Positions 1-12,912 are shown, counted from the first letter of the stretch. The stretch: DNA of 64,000 nt from Annulohypoxylon bovei var. microspora (GCA_022836615.1 MU405268.1:124001-188000), one strand, 5' to 3'. Notes: a model not told the origin generated them from the sequence alone. Numbers and translations: made by a program.

Positions 1-2186
1 AGCGTTCATATGACTAAGGCCGAGTGTATTCATCGAAACATTCTCGGAATTCGCTCGTTGAAGTGCGTGGAAATCGCCGACGGTCCTTGGTATTTGAGAT
101 GGCTGGTGTTGATGCTGCTGATGCATGATGAAGCTATTTTGTCTTTGCGGAGGTTGCCGGTGCAACATATTATTCATCATGCCGAATTGGGAATTCTGTG
201 TCATATTCTGTTGTTGACCCATATTTGCAATGTTTGCGGGTTGGTTTAAAGCATGGCCCAGGTTCGCGTGCATATCGGTCTGCATGGGGTTACCCACGCT
301 GTGGTTCTGGTTCATGTTGTGCGACGCCATATTGTGGTGCTGATGCGGATGCTGATGATGGGGTTGCTGTGGATTCAGTGGGCCCTGCTGGCCAAGTGCG
401 TGTTGCGACGATGGTCCCATCGGACTCATTATGTCGGGAATCGAGTTAAAATCGGTTCCGTGGAATTCCGTGTTGCCCGGGGACATAATCGGTGGCGAGC
501 TAACCATAGGGAAAGGCGATTTCATATCGTCGCCACTATTCGAGTGACCTGAATCGGTTCCAATATCTTGGATGTGCTGCATGCTGGCTGGGGTGTACGG
601 CTCGCTCTTAAAATCAGTCATCATAGGAGGTTGAGCCATACCGGCGTTGCCGAATCCATCGAAAATGTCAATGTTTTGCATGCAGGCATTTTCTGGTGCA
701 CGCTGAAGTAAGGGGTTAGCCAGGCGAGGCAAGACGTCGTGAACCTTGTTCATGAGAAGCGGGAGGAAGTGGTGGTCTCCGTTGCGAAGAACCGATAGAA
801 GCTGCAGGAGTGAGTTGAGTTGCTCACGGGGGCCCATGCTAAAGGGATCGCCAGATGAAGGCATTATGGACAAGACATCAATAAGAGCAGATGAAATATC
901 CAACAACTTGGCAACCATGGGTAATCCAATTAACTCGTTGCTGTGAGTCGAGAACTGGGATGTCATGGACATCAAATCCCGCGACATATCGATGGGGTAC
1001 TGCATTTGCATCTGTTCCTGACTGCCGTTTTGCATGCCGAGATGCCAAGTAGCCGTCTTGAGCCATTGCTGGTTCGCTCGCTGGTCGGAGTCCTGAACGT
1101 TCATGTATGGTGGAATCATGTCCGAAAATTGCTTCTGCAGAGCACTGAGATACGAGGGGGATGACTCGGCACGAGTCTTGTTCCATAGAGTAAGGAACAC
1201 ATCGTCGAATGGCCTAAATAGATTCACCAATAATACATAGCCATTCAACTGAGGGGCCAAAGGATCCGACGGGTCATCAGTCACAGTCGGGAGGTTGATA
1301 GATGCTTGAAGCGTCAAAGGTCGTCCACGCTGCAGAGCATATGCCCTTTAAATTCAGGTTTTAGCAAAACAAAACAAGTCATATTATTCGTCAGGGGTAA
1401 AATTTACCTTTCTGTCACAAACAAAAGCCAATATAGGCGTCGTCGTCGCGAAGCCTCGATATTATCATACTGCAGGTACGTCTCCTCCTTGTTCATTCCG
1501 ATAATATGGGCCAAAGTTGTAGCCTCTCGGAGATAGAACCAAGCCTTGTCGTGCATGTCGAGGGCGTAGTGAGAGCAGAAAAGGAAATAGCTTGTGCAAA
1601 GGCTGTTCAAAGATGGCGTTTCCTGGTATTCGTATCCTTTTCGAACTCGGATCGTTTCTTCAATAAGCACCATACCAGAGGCAATATTGGCTCCAGGTAA
1701 ATGTTCGAGGAGAGGGTCAGCACCCGGTACGTTCATTCCAGGCTGGAACATCATCCACGCGCAAAGAGAAGTGATCAGGCAGTACGTGTCGAGACTCTGA
1801 TCAAGATACATCGACTGCTGTTCAAGTCGCTGTCGATGAAGAATCGGCATAATCGGATACATGTTGGCGAAGAAGAATTCGATGCATTCCTTTGCCATCT
1901 CGCTAGCCAGTAATCCGGGAGTAGGTGACAACGTAGGGCTGCATGGAGGATTAGTGAGTCCATTCAATCGGCTCTGGACCTTTGCTGAGAGACTCGTTTG
2001 TCGCTGGGTTTCGCGCAACTCGCTGATGACCTTCGCCCTCGAACCCTTAGGCCCTTTCTTCTGCGGAATCGCATTGTACGTGCAAGTCAACTGCGCCGAC
2101 GCGCAGTTACGGCACGGGTTGATGCCATCGCACTTGACTTTTCGTCGATGGCAAGCATCGCAAGCCCTCTTCACAGCCTGCGACAT
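1..2186 (-). CDS. Zn2Cys6 transcription factor with fungal_trans-type domain (partial, C-terminus off window)
   Basis: Nuclear DNA-binding regulator of the Gal4-like binuclear zinc cluster class. Two exons are visible: 1408-2186 and 1-1345, separated by a 62-nt intron (1346-1407), giving 708 residues with no stop before the window edge. The zinc cluster is C9-x2-C12-x6-C19-x5-C25-x2-C28-x6-C35, followed by a basic linker rich in K, G and R. Residues about 90-300 look like the fungal_trans middle region, including a YWLLFVTER / RAYALQRGRPLTL segment that spans the intron. After about residue 480 the chain becomes rich in Q, H, N, M, P and S, typical of activation regions. I chose the ATG at 2186, just before the zinc cluster. 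An in-frame ATG at 2279 would add 31 residues and cannot be excluded. The target pathway is not identifiable from sequence, so no gene symbol is given. Confidence 0.88.
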
Positions 2187-2279
2187 TTTGGCGTCCCTAT
2201 ACTCGAGTCTACCGAGATCGAAGAAATCTGATTTGTGACAATTCGACGCAGTCTTATTATGCGCCACCTCGCTCGTCAT

Positions 2280-5200
2280 ACGTCGTCTTCTTGAATACTT
2301 CCAAATCCAGCCTCAGCAATCTTTACAAGGCTCGTGTGGAGAGCAGGACCTGGGACACGGCAGTATTTGCGGAGAGAATCTGGAGTGAAGCAATTGGACA
2401 AGCGTTGTTTAATCGGCCCGTCGCTGAGAGAAAGGCGGAGGAATCACGTTCATTGGGAAAAACGCGGGGATTCGTTGTCCGGGGTCGTAGAAGGGGTGGG
2501 CAACCTCCTTGTCACCAACAGCGTGATGCGATGCGATGCCAAAAGAGTGCGGTAGACAAACTACGGCCACAATAGTCCAAAAAATGAGAGAGTTTGTAGG
2601 AATAGAGAGAAAAGAGATCGTCGTCGAGGCAATCCACGACACTACAACAAAAAGAAAAAACTGGAATGGGAGAGGAGGCGAATTAGGCCAAGGGCAAAGA
2701 AAAAGATGGGGAGACGAGGGAACGGACGGATGGGATGATGAATAGCGCTGGAGCGAGGCGGGCTAGGCTAGGACAAAAAGATCTCGAGGAGGGTTCCCCG
2801 GCTAGAGAAGAAGGGGGAAAGGGAAATGAGAGCGGCTTAGGGTGCCCTAAGAAGGCCTAAAGCAGGGCACAGAGGCAAGAGTTCAAGACAGCAACCTTGA
2901 AAACACACTGTGAGTGGCCGATGCTACTATGCTGACTCGGGCTAGCATGTCCTAAAGAGGTAATCGTCTCCGGCGAATGGTCGTGTGCGTTTGTATATGA
3001 AATGAGTAATAGTAATATCAAGTAAAATACCCGAACTCGAGAAGACAGCCAACGCTAGTACTCTTCTGTCACTGGCGAGTCCTTGGCGATGGGGAATCCG
3101 GCACTGTGTGGCTTAGGGGGAAAGACAATGATTTGAAAGGACTGGGTGAACTGAATTAATCTGTCTCGCAGCCACCGATCGCCCCCAGTTTAGCAGTGTG
3201 TGTGCAAGTACCGCCTTTTTTTGAATATTCTGCGTTCGTGGAGACCCATTTTAAAATGGCTTTAGCCTTATTGAGTTAGTAAAACCTGGGGTTCATTCAG
3301 CAACACCTGATTAAACTGTCCCCACTCTTTCTATTGAAAATTTTTCCTAATCATGCCAAGCCACGCTAAAAATCAGCAGCCAATAGCCCCTTAAAGATAA
3401 GTTATCAATTTCTTACTAAATTCTTACTAATCATCTTATCATTTCTTATCGGATTCCTTTTGATATTAGAATTAGTAGAGCCTCACGCTTACGCTAGCTG
3501 TAATAGGTATAACGTTCTTAAAAGTGGGTCACCACGAACGCAGAATATTCAAAAAAAGGCGGTAGTAAAACTGTCCCTAAACTCGGAGAGGAAACCTGTC
3601 CGATCGGTGACGAAGCAACAGTATAAGTATTTGTTTTATGTTAAAGCATTAAGTATAATTTAACAATGAGCGGAATTTACGATAATCAATTGGCTAATAC
3701 TCCGTCAAAATATCCTGATAGTTAAATCACAGGCACATCTTCTGTAGCGTATCAGGTATTATAGCGGATGGATGTAGGATCTCGGTAAGTAGGTACCTAT
3801 TGTATTGTACCTACCATATCAGTAAAAGCACCTACATATATGTAAGCTTGAGACCTGGGGAATGTCAAGGATGTTGACGACAAACCCCTAGCAGATTTAG
3901 GAAAGATACACGTAAGGTACCGTACATTGAATTGATGTGGTCGGCTTGAAATATGTAACATCTGTGTATCGTAAAAGTTCCTGCCCTATGGGGTTCTCGT
4001 CGTACAATACTAGTATTCTGTATTTTCATGCTGCTTTTCTTTTCAGAATTGCTAGTATTAGGTTAAATAATGGTCTGCGTTCTATCTACGCCAATGTCCA
4101 TAGATTCGAGAAAACACTTAAATTTTTCTCATAGACGACAACAACGATTTGCACTATTACCGACTACTGGCAACGGGACGTTACGGGCGAGTCGTTAGAT
4201 GAAAACAAAAAGGCAATCCATGTTACTCGATATTGATAGCAGATGAAAAGGATTCGATGCTGCTCCTGTAACCGTTCCCGCTCCCGTTGAGGTTGAACGA
4301 ACGTCGCCTACTCCGTTGTTATGTTTGTCTACAGGGCTGTGTTGATGATTAATCCGATGAATCCGATGAGGCAGGCAAGCAGCCTGCTTCTCCCACACAC
4401 ACCTTACGCACATAACAATAAGAGGCTGACCGCATATACAAACTCTGGTTCTGGTTCAAGAATGGGGAATACCGACTGCTAAAATGACCGCAAATTTACG
4501 GGAGGATTATCCAAGTGCCAGTGCCGCAAAAACGCGATTGCCGTGGCACTTGATATTAGATGTGCTTGAATGGAATGCCCGTCTGCATGGAACAGATCGC
4601 TAAGCATTGTTTCTCGAATAGCAAAACAAAAGAGCATTTCGCTTCGTCCTATGCAAGCATATCAGGCAGTTTCCATTTATCGCTTGCTTATCCGTCCCGA
4701 TAGGTAGTTGAAGCGATAGAGTTAGCGAATAGGTGTGCTGATGTGTTTGTGAGCGCTCAGGGCGATCTCCCGCGCTTCCTGATGAGCCAAAAATAGCCCT
4801 AGCACTGCGGGTGCTCAGCTGCTACGTTGTATGCAGGCAGTTTGTCTCCTTGGTCTCATTGGTGGGACGCCAAGTGATCGCCTAGCATCGTTTTTTGCGT
4901 GCAACCTGCAAAAATACCTAATCGTGTGGAATCTTTGGAATGTTCTCGGAGTCTTCCCGCGCATCCTGCTTAGATGCTTCGAAAGGAATTATCACCATCG
5001 TAATCAAAGGTCAACACCATATTACAGCCTCAAAATATATACGTATACCTATGTATTTACAAATATGTAGGTATGTACATATGTCATAGGTATAGTTATA
5101 TCAACAATTCCAAGATTTACATAATCCACCCGAATTATTATCTAGCTGTACGATCACATAGGGCTAAAGCTGGTTAGGGATAGATGTCCGTCGCCCACGT

Positions 5201-5977
5201 CTCGTGCTTTTCTGGAAAGATCTCCTTCCCCTCCACCTTACGACCATCATCTCATCGATCATCGTGACACCGATAGCATGGGTTAGCTTTGAAATGGCAT
5301 CCGATTGAACCCAAAAGACTTGAATATTAATCTAAGTTGAGATTCAATCCCTAAAAGACATCTAAAAGACATCTAAAAGAATAATAATCAGCCATCGAGG
5401 GTCTTAATGCATAGCATTGAATCGTGCAAGACATTGGCGGTCGGCTTTGCCCGTCTGACTACCTAAGTATATATTTTAAGGCATACCCTCGGTGAAGATC
5501 ATCCTGGATGACTGCTCGATCTGAATTCCGAAGGTCAAGCAAACCACCCATAACGAAGCTCCAATAACCAATTTTAACAAGTCTTCTCCGTGCCTGGCCA
5601 ACCCGTCTAAACCTAAATCTAATTAAGCAGGGGTAAACATTGGCCAAAGAATCAAGTCGTCGTATTCGAAAAGGGCATCAAGTCATCAATTAATAATACC
5701 GTCTTAATATCATCTTAGAGAAATGTTTGCTCAACCATAACAAATATATCTCAGAAATATCTTCACCCTATCGTGACCACTCTTGTCACCGCTATCGACA
5801 AGAATTGACATTTTCAGCTTAGGTACGCCACATCTCACCACCTTTGTCATCCCGTTCGACGACGAGTCGTCATCATGATTGATTGTGCTGGGCGGGTGTT
5901 GCACAGCAGCTTACTAGAGTAATAAGTGAACGTCTACTACCTCTGTATGATATGTATGATACGTGACATTTGCAAAC
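2280..5977. other. Upstream region and gene-poor spacer
   Basis: The first kilobase upstream of the regulator is purine-rich on the plus strand and probably holds its promoter and 5' leader. Beyond it I see no supported gene. The segment contains the inverted-repeat element at 3194-3572 and an 11-bp tandem repeat (unit ctaaaagacat, about 2.7 copies, 5351-5380). Open frames here are short and lack codon or homology support. Confidence 0.6.
3194..3572. mobile_element. Small non-autonomous inverted-repeat element (MITE-like)
   Basis: A perfect 32-bp inverted repeat links 3210-3241 and 3532-3563; the outer start reads accgccttttttt and the inner end cgttcgtgg. Imperfect similarity extends outward to CAGT-type ends at 3194 and 3572 and inward for about 15 bp. 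The roughly 380-bp unit has no coding capacity. This structure is that of a non-autonomous DNA transposon. Family assignment and target-site duplication are unclear. Confidence 0.7.
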
Positions 5978-8900
5978 ATGGATGACAATCCGTCAGAGCT
6001 ATCTACATTTATGTTCATAGTGCGAGGAATACTGTACGCTTCAGCCACAGCCTCTTTGTGTTTCCTAACTGCCGTAGGGATTGTTGTCTACTTGCAAATC
6101 ACAAGCGACAGAGCGGCTTGGCCAGCCGAGGTATCCATTTCCGTCGTCGGTAAAGGCAAAGCACTGTGTTCCCCTAGGACTGCCGAAATCCGAAGGAGAT
6201 TTATTTTCGACGATCGACTTCATCAGGAGTAGCAGGCGGAACTGGCCTCCGTGGCATCGTGTTATCGTGAATAGAACGACAGAACGTCCTTGTACCTCGT
6301 AGTCATCTCCCATCGCGACTGATGAAAAGCCTCATCTCACATGAAAATATTCCATTCATCTCACTAGAACTCCGCCTAGATCGTAACTGTGTTTGTGGAG
6401 AAAAGGCCAAGCGAACCCCAGCTTTTCTCCCTCATGCTTAAACCTCCTTTTTCCCCCGCAAAATAAAGACCGACTACCAGCTACATGCCAGTAGTAAGCT
6501 TGTTCATTTCGCTATCGCACCATAAACAAGAACCCCATGGGCGCGTCGGTCCGAATAAATACAGAGGATGCGATGCCATATCTATACCTTTCCCCGGCTT
6601 TGCGCATCTTGAAACGGGGCCGCTGCTCTGGAATTCTTCTCGACTGGGGGTCGGGGGTTTTCCCACCAATCCCACCGTATAATATTTGACAGATCCCTTA
6701 GCTGGGCACGCCCAGATGACAGCAATCTGGGGTTCGCTTCTACGTCCGATCGTACGAAAGAGTAGTATTTGTCAAATCAAGAGTCTTCAATTTCATATTA
6801 TTGAAGGGTTGAAGAATACATATTTTCAAACATCTCTATCGCGGTAGTTGTCGAACCGTTCTAGAAATATCCCCGACTGCGCCGCCATGAAGCGTTTACG
6901 ATTCCTACACCAAATTTTATAACTAGTCGAGTGCCATGCAAACCTCCTAACTAATATTATGCTTCCCGCGTCGGACTGTCTAATAATCTAGGTTATGATC
7001 TGACATCTGACACCGGATCGTACGAGATGCAATTCACTAAATATACGCATGCTCATAGGTTAACTATTAGAAGAAGGGGTAACCCTACGACGATGTGTAC
7101 CTGGATAGGCTCATACGCATGTGGGTTAGGTATACGTGATACAAATATAGTAAACATCTGCGTACTTGGATTAGTGCAAATTTCCAGTATCCTCAATACG
7201 CACTAAGGGGGAGCAAGAGCTCCTAGGATACCGGCAAATCCCTTCTAATCTCATGGAGGCTCCAAGATGCTCGCATCTAGAAGCTTGTCCACAGGTCCGT
7301 ATCCGTCGTAGATCGAAGCTAGACAGCTCCTAACTACTAGACTACCTCGCTAAGCGAAGGCCCCCTATGATCCCCAGCTCGCCTACAACACTCGTCACTT
7401 TCCTACGGTGAGATTGTCGGTGTGATATACCTCTTCCGTTGCTGTTTGCAGGTGCATGCGGCCTACAAGCGCTTCAGCTGCAACAGCTCACCCGTGTATG
7501 TGGCCTCTGGTGCCAGCTGGCTCTGGAGATGCCATCAATGCGCCGTTGGAGCGCGCAATATTATGCTGGGTGGGTGGTTGAAACTACCCCGTGATTTCCG
7601 TGACCTCCGATATTATCTTGAACAAACTCCGACTCCCCTGTCCAGTTGGTTCTCGCGTATCGTGATGGCGGCTTAGCAGCATGCCAGCCTACATATGTAT
7701 ATGAGATCGAAGTCTATTCCGCCATATCTTAGACTCGGCAAGACTCGGTCGATTGGTAGATTAGCAGCCTCCATGACATCCCTCGGCGGTACTTTCACTA
7801 GCCACACAGCGTGCGCCAGTCCCTCCGAAGCTATACTCTGCGGCCTACAGATTAATTCTTGTTTTAAGTCTATGCGCAGCCGAAGCCTTGGTATTTCGGA
7901 CCGGAGCAAGATGTGCGGCGGATACGAACGCCTATCAATGGGGTATCGATTCAGCTTCACGAATTCTTTACCCAATCTAGCCTGCGCTGAATAGTATTTT
8001 GCAGATGACATAGACAGAACGCTGAAGCGATATTGAGGCAAATAAATGACGCCGATGAGCCGGTCTAAAATGATTACATGTGATCGGTGCTAGATAGGGG
8101 CGAGACCCTTGATGCGACTTGGATGAATTCCAGAGCGTTCGTCTCCAGTCGTTGGATCCATCTAGTCCGAAGAAATCATTCGATTATCTAGGTATATTGA
8201 TGACGAAGGGTCGTCAGTACTGAGAAGATCTAGCAGCGGAAAAATAATTAAGGGGTTAGGTGTTTGGGAGGTTGGTGTTCGAGCCGTAAAGCTATGGCTT
8301 GCAATCTCATCGAGCCTACCTTGGGTTCTACATCTTAGGCATTGGAATTTCTATCTTGATTTGTACAACACAAGAAATTCGACGAGTAATTACTCTCTTG
8401 GTGATAAGGCTTCGAGCTAACCCAATCTTGAGGGGGGAGATGAGGCATCATGATTGGTATTAGTTCTCAAGGCTTCACTGGTCGTTAAATGTGCAATTAC
8501 CTACCTAGAGGTACCTAGGTAGGTACCTAAAGTACTCATTGTTCATATTAAAATATGCTGACTACTATACAAACATGTTATCTTTAGTACAAATGTTGAA
8601 ATGTGATACGATTAGGACTATGGTACCTAGAGAATTTGTCATCCATGTCCCGAGTTAAAAATATAGGGGCTTGAGGTTGGAATCTTGCTAGAAGCCCCTT
8701 TCCCCCTATCAGTGAAAATAATGTCTGTTTAGGTTGATTTTACCTTTAATGAGGTTAATTGTAGTATCAATTAACTTACTAATACTTCATTGATGCCATA
8801 AACAAGAGAATACCGACCTGGCTTTAAGTGCCAAACATGGATTTCTTTTTATATTATTAGATACCTACCTAGGTAGGTAGATAATGCTTCTATGATCATA

Positions 8901-10386
8901 TAGTAAACCTCTCGTATATTATTTCCTTTGCGAGGATATTTCTGATCAAGTATTAATCGTTACTATACATACCTTGATACGACAATATACACGTCAACTT
9001 TGCTTCCTTTTGATAATACCTAGGGCAAGCTAGCAATAGCTTCCTCGAAGTCCGCTCCATAGGCGGAGAGATAAATGAAGTTTATCATAGAATCTTGGAA
9101 ATAATCTCTTGGCTCTCGCTTAAGATACTATCTTCACTTTCTACGCGCATTAGTAGCTACGTCTATCGCTTCGCCGGCGTCTCGTAGCGACTACATCCTG
9201 CATGAGAATCGAGAAGGGTCTAGATTAGATAGCCACAGTCGATCCGAGAACGAGCTTGCTAATGCGATTGGCCTGAAGCGAAGCAATCTACACAGCAGCC
9301 TCAACTTGCTTATAGATGTCTTGCGGCCCGACTCGCTTAACTGATATTATACTGCAGAGGAAGTTTATGAAATATTTGCCCTGACCACAGAGGCTGCGGA
9401 GTTGGTCCACGAGTAGCTCGAGGCATCTAGTATATATAGAGACAGCATCTCCCAGTCCGTGAACGAGGCCCGGCTTTAGTTCGATGCTAGTACAGAGGAA
9501 GCCGAAGAACTGCTGAAGATGAAACATCACATATGCCAGCGTACAGATGCCGGTAGTAAGACAGTTGCCCATGATGAGTGAACTTTTCGATCCAGCAAAC
9601 CGAAATACCTAATTATCACAACGAATCCACCGAAACTTATTCGAGATCAGGTGGACTACCTATGTTACTCCGAGAATCGAACTTAGTCTGGGTGCGGAAA
9701 CAAAAACCGAGAGCCGTCGCAGAGAAATGACATCGCCTTTTATCAAAAGGGGGAGGGTCTCCGCCGTGTTCTCGTCCGCGGACATCAGGGCCGGGTGGAC
9801 CGTGAACGGGAGCCGCGGTAGCTACTTTCGGACCGCAGACCCGATTAGCTTGTCCCTTAACAACAGACGTCGCGGCTCTGACGACGCATCGGGCGGGAGC
9901 ATCCGGACGTTAGCGCGGCGGGTGTGGAACCGGCGGGTCTATCGCATCAGAGAGATGGGATCCCGCGATGGGGCCGGGGACGCCGGATTTTCCGGCGATG
10001 CTGAATTTGCGAGTTTGCCTTTGGGGGAGCTGGGTGATGAGTTAAGTTGGGTTGAAGTAAGAGGCAGTCGTTCATGAGCTCTAAGTATCAGTGTGCTAAA
10101 TGCCATCGGACCGGAGTGCCAAATTTGAGGCTTCAAAAATGTTTGGGGGTATTTAGGTATGTTCTCATTCATACCAAAAGACAGTAACCGTTCCAAGATT
10201 GAATTGGTTATTCCTTGTTTCTCCTATTTTACCCTTGCTATGTAAGTTGATTTTCGGTTCATACTATACACACCTAAGCATATATCCTAATCTTCGACCA
10301 GGACCACAACGAAGTAGGGCTTCGCCATGCCGCAGCCATAAGCACCTGCTTATAAATCTGCTCGAAATATGTATCTTCCACGCATT
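5978..10386. other. Gene-poor, AT-rich spacer
   Basis: No convincing gene is visible. Copies of the palindromic word tacctaggtaggta occur at 8498-8530 and 8861-8880. A short open frame on the minus strand (9288-9572) and one starting at 5978 (plus) have no supporting splice or family signals. The composition suggests degenerate repeats. Confidence 0.5.
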
Positions 10387-11555
10387 TTAGCTCTCCGCCG
10401 ATTTTGTCTCCTCAGCTACCCCCAAATCCTCAACCGCGCCGTCCTTACCCCAAGTCTCCTTTTCGATCTTCTCGACCTCCACTATAAGCTCCCATATCCT
10501 CGCATTAGCTCTTTTCTTTTCCTCTTCTTGTTGGCGCCATACATCCTGAAACGTATCCACCATAGGGTCAGTGACGGGAATCATCTTTCTAGTACTGTAA
10601 TTGAACAATGTGATAGCCTCATTGGTGAACGCGGCGACGCGTTTATATTTGTGCGATAGCGTGACGCTGGTGATGCAGATTTTCCCCTTTTTGGTCGGAG
10701 GCCAGGAGAAAAGTCTGTGGTATGTTGAGAAGCTGTCTGGGCATGTCATGGGCTGTGGGTGTCTAGTTAGTCTCTTGGTGTTACCTGGCGTCAACCCGAC
10801 GGGTAGCACGATGGCAAGAGATGGAGACGCACGTGTTTGTAGCGAGAACTAATGCTCCGCATGATAAAACCCATATTCTTGGGCTCCGTGAGCCCCTTCC
10901 ACTGGAGGCCGAGCTTCGGGTCCAAGCTTGCGAACTGTAAGACCCAGTTGGTGCGCGAGGTTTCGGCGTACCGAAGACAGTCGTCGTTAATCGCATGTTC
11001 CTATCGACCACGAGTTATTCATTGGTGTCTCTGTCCGTATTCCCCGTTGCGTTTGCAATCATCTGTTCAGTCTCTTCTCCCGATCGAAAGGGGGGAACAT
11101 AGCCCAGGACAACGTACGAAGCTGTCCGTCTCTTTCCGCTCGACCTGATGGTTCTCGAGTCCCATACGACCGCCTGCCAGAAAACCCCATTTGCCTACAG
11201 TCAACTCGCGCCATTCTGTAGTCATCGCCCTCAGCACGCTTGCTGCTTGCTGCGCTTGCTCCCGACTGCAGCCGAACATGATGCATTTTCCTAGCCGCAC
11301 CCTGAGATCCAAGTACCAGTTGATTTGCGGACCTGACTCGGTCTCATCTGCGGAAGAATTTGCAGACGAAGGTGGAGCTCTGGAGGGGGCAGATGGGTGA
11401 CTCGAGGAGCTTAATCTGAGGGAAGAGTAAAAAGGTTCTATTCGACGCGCTTGAGAGTTGGTGACCGGACCGAGGCTGAGGAGCGGAGACTGTCGCTGGA
11501 GCGTAGCTGGGGGGAAAACCCTGCTGGGAGGCCTTAAGCGAGGTTTAGGAGGCAT
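10387..11555 (-). CDS. Hot-dog fold thioesterase-like protein (4HBT type) with altered signature
   Basis: Three exons, 11118-11555, 10833-11000 and 10387-10752, with introns of 117 and 80 nt, all in phase 0, encode 323 residues. The N-terminus is Ser/Pro/Arg-rich and could be a mitochondrial leader. A conserved-looking block with NWYLDLRVRLGKCIMFG precedes the hot-dog core. Fungal relatives as I recall them carry a WGxMDSFGHVNN signature at the first exon junction. Here it reads RKETDSF|EHAINDDCLRYAE, so the D of TDSF (about 144), H148 and N151 remain while the Trp-Gly and the second Gly/Asn positions differ. The segments TSRTNWVLQF, MRSISSRYK and the C-terminal LSHKYKRVA, TWRQQEEEK-like and IWELI blocks fit the family. 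The substrate is unknown; an acyl-CoA or acyl-carrier thioester is the usual class. Confidence 0.82.
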
Positions 11556-11923
11556 CGTGTATGTTGGTGTGTTGAATAGAGAGAGAAATCGAGGGAGCGG
11601 AAAGGTTCTAGGCCAATTGGCTATTTACTAGAGCCCCGGAGATCTAAGAAAAGTTTAAGAAAAGTTTAAAAAAAGTTACACAAGCTTTTAAGGGCGTACT
11701 GTAACTCGGAGGGGTAGCTCGGTATCGACGTATCCACGATAAGATATGGCGTCACCTCGGCCGCCGATTTCTGTTTCGTCTCATACACACCCTCACCCTC
11801 ATCCTCTGCCTCATCCTCACCCCCAGTAACCTTCAATACCTAGGTACCTAAACAACTAACTTGATGTCGACAAGAACTAGGCGAGACGTGTTACCGCAGT
11901 CAATGGATTGACCACTTTCTACA
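11556..11923. other. Divergent intergenic region
   Basis: Short spacer between the divergently transcribed thioesterase-like gene and the LYR-motif gene, so it presumably carries both promoters. A CT-rich run with repeated cacaccctcaccctcatcctc units lies at about 11787-11825 and a tacctaggtacctaa word at about 11837-11851. Confidence 0.5.
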
Positions 11924-12211
11924 ATGCCAATGCTAAACCCAGAACTGCGGCGGCAGGTAATAGCCATCTACAAAGAGCTCCTCTACCTTGGTCGAGACTA
12001 TCCCCAAGGCTTTGCCTATTTCCGACCGCGGCTTCATAAGGCCTTCATGGCCAACGCGCATCTACGCGACGACGAGGCCATCCGGAACGCCATAGCTAGG
12101 GCGGACTATGTTAGAAAAGGTAGACCCCTCATTTTCCACTTCCGCTGCTCGTGTACAACAAAGCATCCATAGACTGACCTGCTATCTCACCAAGAAATCG
12201 AAGCGCTGTAA
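11924..12211 (+). CDS. LYR-motif protein, ETFRF1/LYRM5-like (short form)
   Basis: Two exons, 11924-12119 and 12195-12211, joined across a 75-nt intron with a ctgac branch site, encode 70 residues. The LYR core is visible as IYKELLYLGRDYP (about residues 14-26), followed by FAYFRPRLHKAFM and a helical stretch ending RADYVRK. LYR proteins of this type act in mitochondria with the acyl-carrier protein. The human relative LYRM5/ETFRF1 regulates the electron transfer flavoprotein. After the intron the chain reads EIEAL and stops, where the human protein continues for about 15-20 more residues. The residues after the join match the family (KELEAL in human), which supports this splice over reading through to the stop near 12170. 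Confidence 0.75.
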
Positions 12212-12912
12212 GTCAACAAATTCACCAATTCATCAACCATCATCATGAGCAACGCGATATCCCAAATCAAACTTGTCCATTCATTTATACCGTCTATAAA
12301 CATCGGGCTTGGTGACCGCTCCCTTTATATATCATAACTAGAACGACACGAACATACCCCTGATCGAGTCAACTTCCGCACACACACACTTATATTGCAT
12401 ATATATTCGTAGTATATTTCCAACCATATGTTCCAAAAAAATCGTGTTTCCATCTATCCCATCCGATGCATCAAATAAAAAACAAGAATTATAGGCAAGG
12501 GCCCAGTCCCGATATGCACACCACCTAGATCTGTCTTCCCAGATTCTCTTTGACTTTACCTTGTTACTAGTTAAAACGTTGTGGCCTTTCCCATCTAGTC
12601 CGACTTAACGTAAATGCCAAGTTTTGAAACGTCTGTTGGCTGCGGTGTTGACGTGTGGCGTATAGGTACTACCTGAAAAGGTATCGCACGCTTAGGAAAA
12701 GATACGACGACGGAGCTTGAGAGGGGGGGTTGATTAGGGCCGGAAATTTTCTGGGTTGATAGGAATGGATGCGTTGGGGGGTATTCGCCCCTAAGGTTGT
12801 CGGCACCGTGCAGGTTTAAAGCGGTGGAGTAGACCAAATACATGTCTAAGACATATCGAATGAGCATTAGACACAGAATGACCGGCCACATACGGTGACC
12901 GGAGACTCCATA
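12212..12912. other. Convergent intergenic region
   Basis: Lies between the 3' ends of the LYR-motif gene (+) and the methyltransferase (-), so it holds both 3' UTRs. No gene is supported. Confidence 0.5.

Noticed and set aside
2291..2745. Several overlapping open frames upstream of the first regulator.
   Set aside because: Purine-rich low-complexity DNA keeps frames open on both strands; best read as promoter or leader.
5978..6232. 84-codon plus-strand frame with one hydrophobic segment, starting MDDNPSELSTFMFIVRG.
   Set aside because: Lies in AT-rich gene-poor DNA, no homologue recalled, tail looks random. Kept out for lack of support.
7287..7355. On the minus strand, a tRNA A-box-like word (TAGTCTAGTAGTTAGGAGC) followed by a B-box-like TTCGATC, suggesting a tRNA or tRNA-derived SINE.
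   Set aside because: Box spacing (about 25 nt) is too short, no acceptor stem pairs, and no element ends are visible. At most a heavily decayed relic.
7673..8041. 122-codon minus-strand frame with an overlapping plus-strand frame.
   Set aside because: No motif, both strands open by chance, no intron or start evidence.
9288..9572. 94-codon minus-strand frame with Leu/Cys-rich sequence (LELLVDQLRSLCGQGK).
   Set aside because: Does not connect to flanking exons with sensible splice sites and no family is recognised. Possibly a decayed gene fragment, not callable.
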